Source: Rhodospirillales bacterium | GTDB taxonomy: Bacteria; Pseudomonadota; Alphaproteobacteria; Rhodospirillales; Magnetospirillaceae | Reading direction: 5' to 3' | Length of the DNA stretch: 36,260 bases | NCBI GenBank assembly: GCA_014379805.1 | Contig: JACMLB010000312.1 | Coordinates: 1 to 36,260 of the forward strand | Part shown: in pieces, positions 26,632 to 35,501 of the stretch | How positions within the stretch are numbered: the stretch's first letter is position 1 | How the letters are laid out: each line of letters starts with the position of its first letter | The notes under the pieces: generated by a model | What the model saw: the letters and a program-made list of their open reading frames with translations, nothing else | Told to the model about the DNA's origin: nothing | Database searches by the model: none | Translations under genes and position numbers: made by a program

Positions 26632-27450
26632 ATGACCAGGCAATATTTCAACCTGCTCTCCACCGGGAGGACCGCAACCCACTGGATCGCCAATGCGATC
26701 AGCCTGCACCCACGGGCTTTCTGTGCCCACGGCCCCGATCTCGAACCGTTTCGCTCGGACGAGACGGAGAAGCAGCGCACGTCCCGCCATCACAGGGATT
26801 CCGCCAAGGTCGCGGCCATGACCCTTGATGACTATTTCGACCTGTTGGAAACCCGCGACTTCGACGTTTACGGGCTTATCCACGGCATCGGCGTGGACCC
26901 GGCCCAATTGCCCAACTTCCGCCGTCGCTATTTTGTCGCCGCCGTGACCCGAGAACCCATCGTCCGGTTGCGCAGCTTCATTGCCCGCTGGCAATACGAA
27001 GCCGAAGCGTTACCGGAATGGCATGAACAGACGGGGCCGTGGTTGGCTGGGCATTACGCATCCTGCGTCCAAGCGGGAATGACGATGCCGCCGCAAGACC
27101 AACTCAGCTTCACCGATTTGCTGTTCATCGGCGCCGCATGGTGGATGACCGTCAACGACCCCTTGCACAACCGGGGAGTACCGATCTTCCGTTGCGAGGA
27201 TCTGGGTGACCGTCAAGGCTTCGCCAAGCTTTTCACGGCCATTACCCAGGGCCGCCTGGAAGCCGATGCGGATTACCTGGACGCGGTTATGGCCCTGCCC
27301 CGCCAGGACCAGCGCGCCCTCGGCCCGGACTCGGCACGGGCGGAATTTGCGTCCTGGACAAGCTGGCAGCAAAAATTGCTGGGCGATCTGTTGGACCTGT
27401 TCCGGCTGCGGCCGGCCTACCGGGACCTTAACTACGACATGAATTTCTAG
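26632..27450 (+). CDS. Sulfotransferase-like P-loop protein
   Basis: N-terminal LLSTGRTATHWIANAIS (5'-PSB-like) and AVTREPIVRLRSFIARW (3'-PB-like). Confidence 0.55.
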   Translation: MTRQYFNLLSTGRTATHWIANAISLHPRAFCAHGPDLEPFRSDETEKQRTSRHHRDSAKVAAMTLDDYFDLLETRDFDVYGLIHGIGVDPAQLPNFRRRYFVAAVTREPIVRLRSFIARWQYEAEALPEWHEQTGPWLAGHYASCVQAGMTMPPQDQLSFTDLLFIGAAWWMTVNDPLHNRGVPIFRCEDLGDRQGFAKLFTAITQGRLEADADYLDAVMALPRQDQRALGPDSARAEFASWTSWQQKLLGDLLDLFRLRPAYRDLNYDMNF

Positions 27451-27469
27451 GCCCTTGGAGAAAGTTGGG

Positions 27470-29770
27470 ATGGAGGCGGTGTTCCGGCTGATCCAGGCAG
27501 GTGACCTGAAGACGGCCAAGGCAGAACTGAAACGCCAATTGGCCAGCCATCCCACGGATTCCCAACGGGTGCGCCTGCTGGGCAAAATCGTGTTTCACCA
27601 GGGCGATATGGCCGGCGGTATCAAATTGCTGCGCCGCGCCTGCGCCTTGGCCCCGGACATGGCCGATTTCCATTATGAACTGGGCGTCATGTTGCTGACC
27701 CAGGGACAATGGAACACAGCCGCCGAGTCGTTCCGCCAGGCGTTGACGCTGGCCCCCACCCACATCGACAGCCTTTACAACTACGCCTGGGTGTTGCGTC
27801 AGCAGGGGCAGGCAGACGAGGCCGCGAATGTTCTGCGCCGTTTGCTGAAAGACCAGCCCGGCCATGCCCAAGGCTGGTTCAACCTTGCCAATATCCTAGG
27901 TGAAGCCGGCGATTTGGAGGGTGCCGCCCAGGCCTATGAGAATGCGCTGGCGGCGGCGCCAAACCATACCGGAGCGCTCAACAATCTGGGCGACATCCGC
28001 CACCGGCAGGGCCGCGCCGAGGACGCCCTGCAATGCTACGCCCGCGCCCTGGCCGTAGACCCCGATCTGACCGCCTCCGCCAACAATATGGGCAACGCGC
28101 TGACCGCCCTGGGGCGCGCCGACGAGGCCGTGCCGGTCTATGAAACCATGCTGGCCCGCCATCCCGGCGACGCCAAACTGCTGTACAATCTCGCTTTAGC
28201 CCTGGTGGAATTGCGGCACCTGGATGCCGCCGCCCAACGGCTGGAGCAGACGGTCGCCGCCGCCCCTCACATGGCGGAAGCGTGGAATGCCTTAGGCAGC
28301 ATCCAGATGGGGCGGGACGAGCCGGCAGCCGCAGAGCGGGCATTGTCGCGCGCCTTGGCGCTACGGCCTGAATTTGCCGATGCGTACAGCAATTTGGGCA
28401 AGCTCCACAGTTTGAGCGGACGCACCCACGAGGGCTGCGACTGCTTCCGCCATGCCTTGGCATTGGAGCCCGACAATGCCGCCATTCACAGCAATTACCT
28501 GTTCCTGCTGCGCCACATGCCCGAGGTTGAGCCCGAGCAGGTCTTCGAGGAGCATCGCCGTTTTGGTGAGCGTCAGGAAGCGCTGGCAACCGAGCTTGCC
28601 AAGCCCGAAATCAGCAAACTCACCGATGGCTACCGTCGCCTGCGCATCGGCTATGTGTCACCGGATTTTTGCCAGCATGCGGTGATGATGCTGTTCCTGC
28701 CCGTGCTGGAACGCCACGACCACCAGAATTTCGAAATCTTCTGTTATCACACCAGCACGCGGGTGGACGCCGTCACCCGCCGCGTCGCCGAACTGGCCGA
28801 TCAATGGCGCCCCATCGCCCATCTGTCCGCCGATGCCGCCGCCACGCTGATCCGCAACGACGGCATTGATATCCTGATCGATCTGGCCGGTCACAGCGCC
28901 CGCAACGGTCTGCCCATTTTCGCCCGCAAGCCCGCCTACCTTCAGGCCACTTGGCTGGGTTATCCCGGCACCACCGGCTTGACCCGCATGGATTACCGCA
29001 TGACCGATGGCGGTGCCGACTGGCCGCCGGGGCGCAACGACCGTTTCTATACCGAGGGACTTGTCTTCCTGAAGATCGCCGCCGTCTTCCGCCCCCCGCC
29101 TCACGCGCCGGCGGTGCAGCCGCTGCCCATGTTGACCGGGATCAAGCCGCGGCTCGGCGCCTTCAACAAAGTCACCAAACTGAACGATCGGGTGATCGCG
29201 GTGTGGAGCCGCATCCTGCAAAGGGTTCCCAACGCCGAGTTGTTCATGGTCATGCCCGGTGGCGAACAGCCTAGCGTGGCCGAGGACATGCGCCAACGCT
29301 TCGCCCGCCACGGCATCCATGGCGAACGTCTGGTCATCAGCGGATTGCTGCCGCTGGACCGCTTCATGGATCTGGTCGCCAGCGTGGACTTGGCGCTGGA
29401 CCCCTTCCCCTATTGCGGTGGCAGCACCAGCATGATCACCCTATGGCTCGGCGTGGCCATGATCAGCCGCCATGGCGAGGACGCCGCGTCATCCACCGGC
29501 CACCGGCTGCTGAATGGCCTGGGCCTAGGTGAATTAGCTGCCCCCGATGACGATGCCTATGTGTCCATCGCCTGCGAGTTGATCGCCGACCCCGCCCGCC
29601 TGAGCCGTCTGCGCACCGGGCTGCGCCCATTGCTACAGGCCTCGCCCCTGCTTGACGAAGACGCGCTGGTCAAGGACGTGGAACGCAATTACCGGGGGTG
29701 GTGGCTGGGCATGTGCGCCGCCCGGGACCGCAGCCGGACGGCGGCGCTGGCGCCACAGGCGATCCCATGA
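27470..29770 (+). CDS. TPR-rich SPINDLY/OGT-type glycosyltransferase (GT41)
   Basis: Many tandem TPRs (e.g. ALNNLGDIRHRQGRAEDALQCYARALAVDPDL) and C-terminal RLRIGYVSPDFCQHAV...NDGIDILIDLAGHSARNGLPIFARKPAYLQATWLGYPGTTG. Confidence 0.9.
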   Translation: MEAVFRLIQAGDLKTAKAELKRQLASHPTDSQRVRLLGKIVFHQGDMAGGIKLLRRACALAPDMADFHYELGVMLLTQGQWNTAAESFRQALTLAPTHIDSLYNYAWVLRQQGQADEAANVLRRLLKDQPGHAQGWFNLANILGEAGDLEGAAQAYENALAAAPNHTGALNNLGDIRHRQGRAEDALQCYARALAVDPDLTASANNMGNALTALGRADEAVPVYETMLARHPGDAKLLYNLALALVELRHLDAAAQRLEQTVAAAPHMAEAWNALGSIQMGRDEPAAAERALSRALALRPEFADAYSNLGKLHSLSGRTHEGCDCFRHALALEPDNAAIHSNYLFLLRHMPEVEPEQVFEEHRRFGERQEALATELAKPEISKLTDGYRRLRIGYVSPDFCQHAVMMLFLPVLERHDHQNFEIFCYHTSTRVDAVTRRVAELADQWRPIAHLSADAAATLIRNDGIDILIDLAGHSARNGLPIFARKPAYLQATWLGYPGTTGLTRMDYRMTDGGADWPPGRNDRFYTEGLVFLKIAAVFRPPPHAPAVQPLPMLTGIKPRLGAFNKVTKLNDRVIAVWSRILQRVPNAELFMVMPGGEQPSVAEDMRQRFARHGIHGERLVISGLLPLDRFMDLVASVDLALDPFPYCGGSTSMITLWLGVAMISRHGEDAASSTGHRLLNGLGLGELAAPDDDAYVSIACELIADPARLSRLRTGLRPLLQASPLLDEDALVKDVERNYRGWWLGMCAARDRSRTAALAPQAIP

Positions 29771-32370
29771 GACATCTGCTCTCCGTCGCCGATCTGCCCG
29801 CGGACCAGCCCTTGTTCATTCTGGGCGCCGGTGCCGGCGGCGAAATCGTGTGGGATGAACTGGAGCGCCACGGCCTGACGCCCGCCGGCATCATCGACGA
29901 TGTGGTCACGGGCACTCTGCGCCATTTGACCATCCAAAGCTCGGCCGACTTCGCCGCACGATACCCGCCGCAGACCCTGATCCTGATCGCCAGCCAGCAT
30001 TGGCGCGCCATCGGCCGCACCTTGCGCAAGCGGGGCCTTATTAATGTGCTGGACGCCTCGCCCCTCATTCGGTCGGCCCGGGACGCCAAGGCGGCAACCG
30101 CCGCCCAGGCCGAGCTGGCCGCGCTGGAGAGCGCCGCCGGTGTAAGGGTCGAGGACATCCTGAAACTGGTGCCGAAGACCGAGCACGAACAGGCGCTCGA
30201 CGAGCAAATGGCCGCCCTGAACAACGGCCACCCGGTTCCCTTCGTCATCCTCGGCAGCGGCGAGGCGGCATGGTGCGCACGCATGCTGCTGCGCCGCTAC
30301 GGCTTCCTGCATCTGGTCAGTTTCGTCCACGGAACCAATGCGAACTTTGTGGATTTGGTGGATGTGTGTCCCACCGAAACCTTCCTGGCCGAAGAGAACC
30401 CGGCCCACGCCCCCGTGCTGTTCTGCGCCGACCCTGACTGGGCCGAATTGGCACCGCGCTTCCAAGCCCGCGGCTTTACCCGCGTAATCGACGTTTACCC
30501 CCTTCTGGACCACCGCCCGCCCGCTCGGCCTGCCCCGCCACGGACCAGCTTGGGCATGGAGATGGTGGTGGCGGAAACCGCCATGGCAGCACTTCGGCAA
30601 AGCCACGCGGAGATCGTCGGTTGGTGCCCTCCCGGCACCCAATTGACGACCGATGCCGCCACCCGTGCATTGGCGATTTTGCGTGAGCGCCCCGAAATCC
30701 ACGCCGTCATTGGCGATACCGCGTTCACTCTGGTGGAGTTGCTGTGCCACGGCCGCCAGCCCAACTGCGCCTTTTTTCGCCGCCAAACATGGGACGATTC
30801 GTCGGATTTCGCCCTTTGGTGCAGTCTCGCCACCGAAAGCAAGATCGCCACCCTGCCCGGCCTTTGCCTGCCGATCTGGCGGCCTGCCGTGGAAAACTTT
30901 CCCACCCGCGCTGCGGCCCTTGGCGCCTTGTTCGCCCATACCGGCTTCCTTGTGGGCAAAGATCGCCTGTGGCGCCAGTGCCTGATACGGCAACACGCCC
31001 TGTGCCGCCAGTTGGAGGGCCTGCCCGAGCCCGGAGCGGCGGTCTATGATCAAGTGGCGCGCATCTACGAGCAACGGGGTCAGATCGACGAAGCCTTGAC
31101 GGTCTGGGATGCTGCGCGGCAGTTCAAGGATGCCACCTTGGACGGGCTGGCCTGCCAAGCCTTCCTCAAGCACCCCGACGCGACCAATGAACAGCAGATG
31201 GAGCGGCAAATGGCGTGGGCGCGAACCCACGCGCCCGCGCCGTACCGGCCCATGACCGTCGCTGCCGCCCCCAAACGCCCGATCCGGGTGGGCTATGCCT
31301 GCGCCTTTTCCTCGGCGCCTTATTTCAATTTCCAGGTCCTCCCCATCGTCGCGAAACATGACCGCGACCGCTTCCACGCGTTCTGCTATTTGGACCGCGC
31401 CACCGCACAGGCCTGTGCCGCCGCCCCGACGGTGCGCGCAGTCGCCGGCCTGGACGATGCCGCCTTTGCCCGCCAGATACGCAGCGACGGCATCGACATT
31501 CTGGTGGAGCTTACCGGCTTCAGCCCCGGCCACCGCTACGGCGCCATGGCCGAACGCTGCGCCCCGGTGCAGATTTCCTATGTGAACCATACCGGCACCT
31601 GCGGAACCGCTAATGTGGATTACTGCCTCGCCGACGGCATTGCTGCGCCGCCTGGGTTGGACCCGTTTTATACCGAGACCATTTATCGGCTTCCCGGATC
31701 GTTCTTCTGCTTCGATTTCACTGGCGATCCCTTTCCACCGGTGCCCCCCCCGCCGGTGCTGGAATCGGGATGCGTCACCTTCGGCTGTTTCGCCTCGGGA
31801 TCGAAAATCAATGATTGCCTGATCGCGCTTTGGGCCGAATTGCTGCGGCAAAGTCCGGGCAGCCGGCTGCTGTTATGCAATGAGGGCCTGACCCCACCGG
31901 CAAACCGCGCATTCCTTGCGCAACGCTTCGCCCGCCACGGCATTGCCTCCGGCCAACTGGACCTACGCCCCGGCACCGACCGCAGCAGCATCAAGCGGCT
32001 TTACTCCCAGGTGGATATCAGCCTGGACACGTGGCCCTATTGCGGTGGCAACACCATCGCCGAGTCGCTCATGTCCGGCGTGCCGGTAGTGACGCTGACC
32101 GGCACCACCTTCGCCTCACGCTACGGGGCGTCGCTGCTGGCCGCAAGCGGCGGACATGATCTGGTGGCGCATGACCCGGCGGAATATGTGGCCAACGCGG
32201 TGGCTTTGGCCGGCGACCATCGGATGCTGGGCGAATTGCGCACAAGTCGAAGAGAAGCCATGCAGCAATTTGGTTTCAGCGATTCCGCCGCCTTCGCCGC
32301 CAAGCTGGAGGCCGCCTACGAGGCTATGCTGACCCGCATTCAGGCTCTTGACGCCACCAGCCCCGTATGA
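29767..32370 (+). CDS. Multidomain protein: two Rossmann-like modules, degenerate GT2-like segment, GT41 (SPINDLY/OGT) catalytic domain
   Basis: LFILGAGAGGEIVWDELERHG; VPFVILGSGEAAWCARMLLRRYG; IVGWCPPGTQLTTDAATRALAILRERPEIHAVIGD; then IRVGYACAFSSAPYFNF...SDGIDILVELTGFSPGHRYGAMAERCAPVQISYVNHTGTCG...YCGGNTIAESLMSGVPVVTL. Confidence 0.75.
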   Translation: MRHLLSVADLPADQPLFILGAGAGGEIVWDELERHGLTPAGIIDDVVTGTLRHLTIQSSADFAARYPPQTLILIASQHWRAIGRTLRKRGLINVLDASPLIRSARDAKAATAAQAELAALESAAGVRVEDILKLVPKTEHEQALDEQMAALNNGHPVPFVILGSGEAAWCARMLLRRYGFLHLVSFVHGTNANFVDLVDVCPTETFLAEENPAHAPVLFCADPDWAELAPRFQARGFTRVIDVYPLLDHRPPARPAPPRTSLGMEMVVAETAMAALRQSHAEIVGWCPPGTQLTTDAATRALAILRERPEIHAVIGDTAFTLVELLCHGRQPNCAFFRRQTWDDSSDFALWCSLATESKIATLPGLCLPIWRPAVENFPTRAAALGALFAHTGFLVGKDRLWRQCLIRQHALCRQLEGLPEPGAAVYDQVARIYEQRGQIDEALTVWDAARQFKDATLDGLACQAFLKHPDATNEQQMERQMAWARTHAPAPYRPMTVAAAPKRPIRVGYACAFSSAPYFNFQVLPIVAKHDRDRFHAFCYLDRATAQACAAAPTVRAVAGLDDAAFARQIRSDGIDILVELTGFSPGHRYGAMAERCAPVQISYVNHTGTCGTANVDYCLADGIAAPPGLDPFYTETIYRLPGSFFCFDFTGDPFPPVPPPPVLESGCVTFGCFASGSKINDCLIALWAELLRQSPGSRLLLCNEGLTPPANRAFLAQRFARHGIASGQLDLRPGTDRSSIKRLYSQVDISLDTWPYCGGNTIAESLMSGVPVVTLTGTTFASRYGASLLAASGGHDLVAHDPAEYVANAVALAGDHRMLGELRTSRREAMQQFGFSDSAAFAAKLEAAYEAMLTRIQALDATSPV

Positions 32371-32401
32371 TTTTGTCGAATATCCGGCAGGTGGAGAAGT
32401 A

Positions 32402-33484
32402 ATGAACGGAGACGGCAAAATGGCGCATTCAATTTTAGAGCGGAAGCCCGCAGTGGATACCAAGACTTCAGCGCCACACCGCTCGCCTGGTTTTTTCACG
32501 TCCCGCACGCCTTTTCGCATCTCCTTCTTCGGCGGTGGCACCGATTATCCTCAATGGTATCGAAACGAGGGCGGTGCGGTACTGTCAACCTCCATCGACA
32601 AGTATTGCTATATCAGTGGCCGCTGGCTGCCGCCCTTCTTCCCCACGAGCTACCGTATCGTGTGGAGCCATATCGAAACCGTCACAAGCGTCTCCGAGAT
32701 TTTGCATCCGGCGGTCCGCCACTGCCTGCGCATGTTCGATTTCGCCGACAACCCCGGGCTTGAACTTCATCACCAGAGCGATTTGCCCGCCCGCACCGGC
32801 GTGGGCAGTTCGTCGGCCTTTGCCGTCGGCCTGATCCGCATCCTGACCGCGTTGCGCTGCGAAACCATGGACAAGTCCGATCTGTACCTGAAGGCCATCG
32901 AGCTGGAGCAGGATTGGATCAAGGACGCAGTGGGCTCGCAGGATCAGGTCGCCACAGCGGTGGGCGGCCTCAACGTCATCCGCTTCGGCCATGACGGCGC
33001 CATCTCGGTCCAACCCGTGCGCATCACCGAATCCCGCCGGCGCGCCTTGGAAAGCCGGCTGATGATGGTCTATACTGGCCTCAGCCGCGCCGGCCCGGAA
33101 CTGGCCCAGCGCATCATCGACAATCTGCCCCAGCGCACCGCCAATCTGCACCGCATGCACGCCATGGTGGACGAGGCGGCGGCCCTGCTGGAAGGCGATG
33201 GCGATCTGGACGATTTCGGCCGCATGCTGGACGAAACCTGGCGGCTGAAGCGGTCCCTGGCCGACCAGATCAGCAACGACCGCATTGATGCCATCTACGC
33301 CGCCGCCAAACAGGCCGGCGCCATCGGCGGCAAGCTGCTGGGCGCGGGCTCGTCCGGATTCCTGCTGTTCTACGTGCGACCCGAATACCAGGATTCCGTC
33401 CGCCAAGCCACCCACCCGCTGCTGGAAGTGCCGTTCCAATTCGACACCCAGGGCAGCGTCATCATGAACAGCGAGTGGCGGTGA
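32402..33484 (+). CDS. GHMP kinase, HddA-like (heptose/sugar kinase)
   Basis: FTSRTPFRISFFGGGTDYPQWYRNEGGAVLSTSIDKYCYI; LPARTGVGSSSAFAVGLI; GGKLLGAGSSGFLLFY. GGAGAAGTA ahead of ATG 32402. Confidence 0.88.
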   Translation: MNGDGKMAHSILERKPAVDTKTSAPHRSPGFFTSRTPFRISFFGGGTDYPQWYRNEGGAVLSTSIDKYCYISGRWLPPFFPTSYRIVWSHIETVTSVSEILHPAVRHCLRMFDFADNPGLELHHQSDLPARTGVGSSSAFAVGLIRILTALRCETMDKSDLYLKAIELEQDWIKDAVGSQDQVATAVGGLNVIRFGHDGAISVQPVRITESRRRALESRLMMVYTGLSRAGPELAQRIIDNLPQRTANLHRMHAMVDEAAALLEGDGDLDDFGRMLDETWRLKRSLADQISNDRIDAIYAAAKQAGAIGGKLLGAGSSGFLLFYVRPEYQDSVRQATHPLLEVPFQFDTQGSVIMNSEWR

Positions 33485-34000
33485 TTACGCCAACCCGGCA
33501 TCCCGCATGGAAATGATGGGATTGCGGTGCGGCCAGAAGATGTTCACTTCCGGGTCGTCCCACAGCACGGTGAACTGGCGCGCCCGGTCGTAGCTGGTGG
33601 TCTGCTTGTAATGGAAGATGGCGGTTTCGCTGAGGACCAGATGGCCGTTGCCAAATTTGGGCGGAACCAGCACCTGCAGGCGGTTCTTGTCCGACAGGGT
33701 GAAGGACTCCCATTTGCGGTATTGCGGCGAGTCGGGGTCCATGTTGACCACCACGAAATAGAACTTGCCGTGCAGGCACGAGATCAGCTTCCAGGTGGCA
33801 TCGTCGCCGTGGATACCGCGCAGCACGTTCTGCGACGACACGGAAATGTCATCCTGGATGAAGCTAGCAGTGATGCCAGCCTCGCGGTAGATGGCTTCGT
33901 TGTAGATTTCGATGTATTCGCCACGGAAATCTTCGAAATTGGTCGGCGGCTCGATCACCAGAACGCCGTCCAGCTTACCCTTGGTCACTGATAAACCCAT
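33485..34000 (-). CDS. dTDP-4-dehydrorhamnose 3,5-epimerase family protein (second RmlC-like cupin)
   Basis: DFRGEYIEIYNEAIYREAGI, FIQDDISVSSQNVLRGIHGDDATWKLISCLHGKFYFVVVNMD, LVPPKFGNGHLVL. Confidence 0.85.
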   Translation of the reverse strand: MGLSVTKGKLDGVLVIEPPTNFEDFRGEYIEIYNEAIYREAGITASFIQDDISVSSQNVLRGIHGDDATWKLISCLHGKFYFVVVNMDPDSPQYRKWESFTLSDKNRLQVLVPPKFGNGHLVLSETAIFHYKQTTSYDRARQFTVLWDDPEVNIFWPHRNPIISMRDAGLA

Positions 34001-34012
34001 TGAACCATCCCC

Positions 34013-35428
34013 TTATTTAGTGACCGACCAGCCCATGTGGCGGTTGTACCAATCGCCATGGACGCTTAGCAACAGCGGCCACAATTCCTTGGGCACCATC
34101 TCGGTCAAAGGCGACAGGCATTCCACATGGCTGTGGAACAGATTGTCGCGCATGCTGCGCGATTCCTGGTGCCGGCGATAGAGGAACAGGATTTCCGGCA
34201 GCACTTCCAACCGGTAGCCGCGCACCACCGTCAGCATGAGGAAGCGAAAATCCTCGAATGACGAGCGCGCCGAACCTTGGAAGCCGCCCAAAGCCTGAAA
34301 CATGGTGCTTCGGTACAGCGCGTTGCAATCGCCCAGGCAATTGACCATGGCAGCCAGGGCTAGCGACGCCCCCACCGGCGTCCAATCCACCCCGCACAAT
34401 GGGTACAGCGGATCGGGACCGGGCAATTGCGCCACCGCCCCCGGCCCCACATCGGTTTCGGGATGATGGCCGGGAATGCAGGTGATGACGTCGGCATCCG
34501 AGGCCATGGCGGCGCAGGCGAAGCGCTCAATCTCATGGGCCAGGGCCAAATTGTCGTCATCCATGAACATCAGATAGCTGCCCCGCGCCATGGCGGCGGC
34601 AGCGTTACGCGCCGCCGACACACCGGCATTGGCTTGGCGGATGATGGTCCAGCCACGGGTTTGGAACAATTCCTCCATGCCAGCCAGACACTCGGCCACG
34701 GCGGGATCGGTGCTGCCGTCATCCACCAGGATGACTTCGAAATGGGCGTAGGTCTGACGCAGCAGGGATCGGATCGCCTGGGTCAGCAAGGCCGGGCGGT
34801 TATGGGTGGCCATGCATACCGAGATGAACGGCGGCGGCGGCGGCGGCTCCGGCACGGGACGCAGGCAATTCAGCATCTGCCCCACGGACAAGCCGTGTCC
34901 CACCAGCACTGTGGCGGGCAGCGCCCAGCCGGCCTTGGCGCACCATTCGGGGAAAGTGACATTAGGACTGACCAGCACATCCGCCCGCGCCACGGTCTGG
35001 CGTTCGATGAAATCCAGTTCGATGTCGGTGCGGCCCTGGGGAAAGCGGCAAGCCGCCTCCAGGGCAAAGGCGTGGCTAGACCCGGCCCGCACCGCCAGCA
35101 CGGTGCGCCGGAACGCCAGCCCCAGCCCCTTGGCAACGGTACTGTAATAGCCCTCCCCAAAGCGTCCGGCGAACACCACCACATCAAAATCCTGCTGCAC
35201 CAGCCAATGATAGGCGCACAGCGAGACCAGCGGCGTGAAGCCGTGTTGCGGGGCGAATTGGCTGCGCAGATGGGTGCGAGTCACGCCGGGCGGAACCTCG
35301 CCGGGGGTTTCCGCGAGATCGAGCACCACCGCCCCATCCGGCAATCCCACCCACAGCCCGGCCTCGGGCACCGAGCTATCGGTGACCACGCACAAGCGCA
35401 CATCCCGCCCCGCCACGGCATCGGACAC
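34013..35428 (-). CDS. Glycosyltransferase: N-terminal GT4-type Rossmann-like half joined to a C-terminal GT2 domain (start uncertain, frame open to 35623)
   Basis: C-terminal FISVCMATHNRPALLTQAIRSLLRQTYAHFEVILVDDGSTDPAV...YLMFMDDDNLAL; N-terminal DVVVFAGRFGEGYYSTVAKGLGLAFRRTVLAVRAGSSHAF. No ATG between 35623 and the conserved region; GTG 35428 is a candidate start. Confidence 0.75.
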   Translation of the reverse strand: MSDAVAGRDVRLCVVTDSSVPEAGLWVGLPDGAVVLDLAETPGEVPPGVTRTHLRSQFAPQHGFTPLVSLCAYHWLVQQDFDVVVFAGRFGEGYYSTVAKGLGLAFRRTVLAVRAGSSHAFALEAACRFPQGRTDIELDFIERQTVARADVLVSPNVTFPEWCAKAGWALPATVLVGHGLSVGQMLNCLRPVPEPPPPPPFISVCMATHNRPALLTQAIRSLLRQTYAHFEVILVDDGSTDPAVAECLAGMEELFQTRGWTIIRQANAGVSAARNAAAAMARGSYLMFMDDDNLALAHEIERFACAAMASDADVITCIPGHHPETDVGPGAVAQLPGPDPLYPLCGVDWTPVGASLALAAMVNCLGDCNALYRSTMFQALGGFQGSARSSFEDFRFLMLTVVRGYRLEVLPEILFLYRRHQESRSMRDNLFHSHVECLSPLTEMVPKELWPLLLSVHGDWYNRHMGWSVTK

Positions 35429-35501
35429 GTCCTGCGGGTGCGGGCAGTCGGACGGGGTATAGGGAAGTTGGGTAAAAATGGGCGCGCGCTCCTGTCTTGG
35501 G

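Noticed and set aside
29689-31851. 720-aa minus-strand ORF
   Set aside because: Fully antisense to the clear Rossmann/GT41 gene; low-complexity G/A/H/R/Q-rich composition typical of high-GC shadow ORFs.
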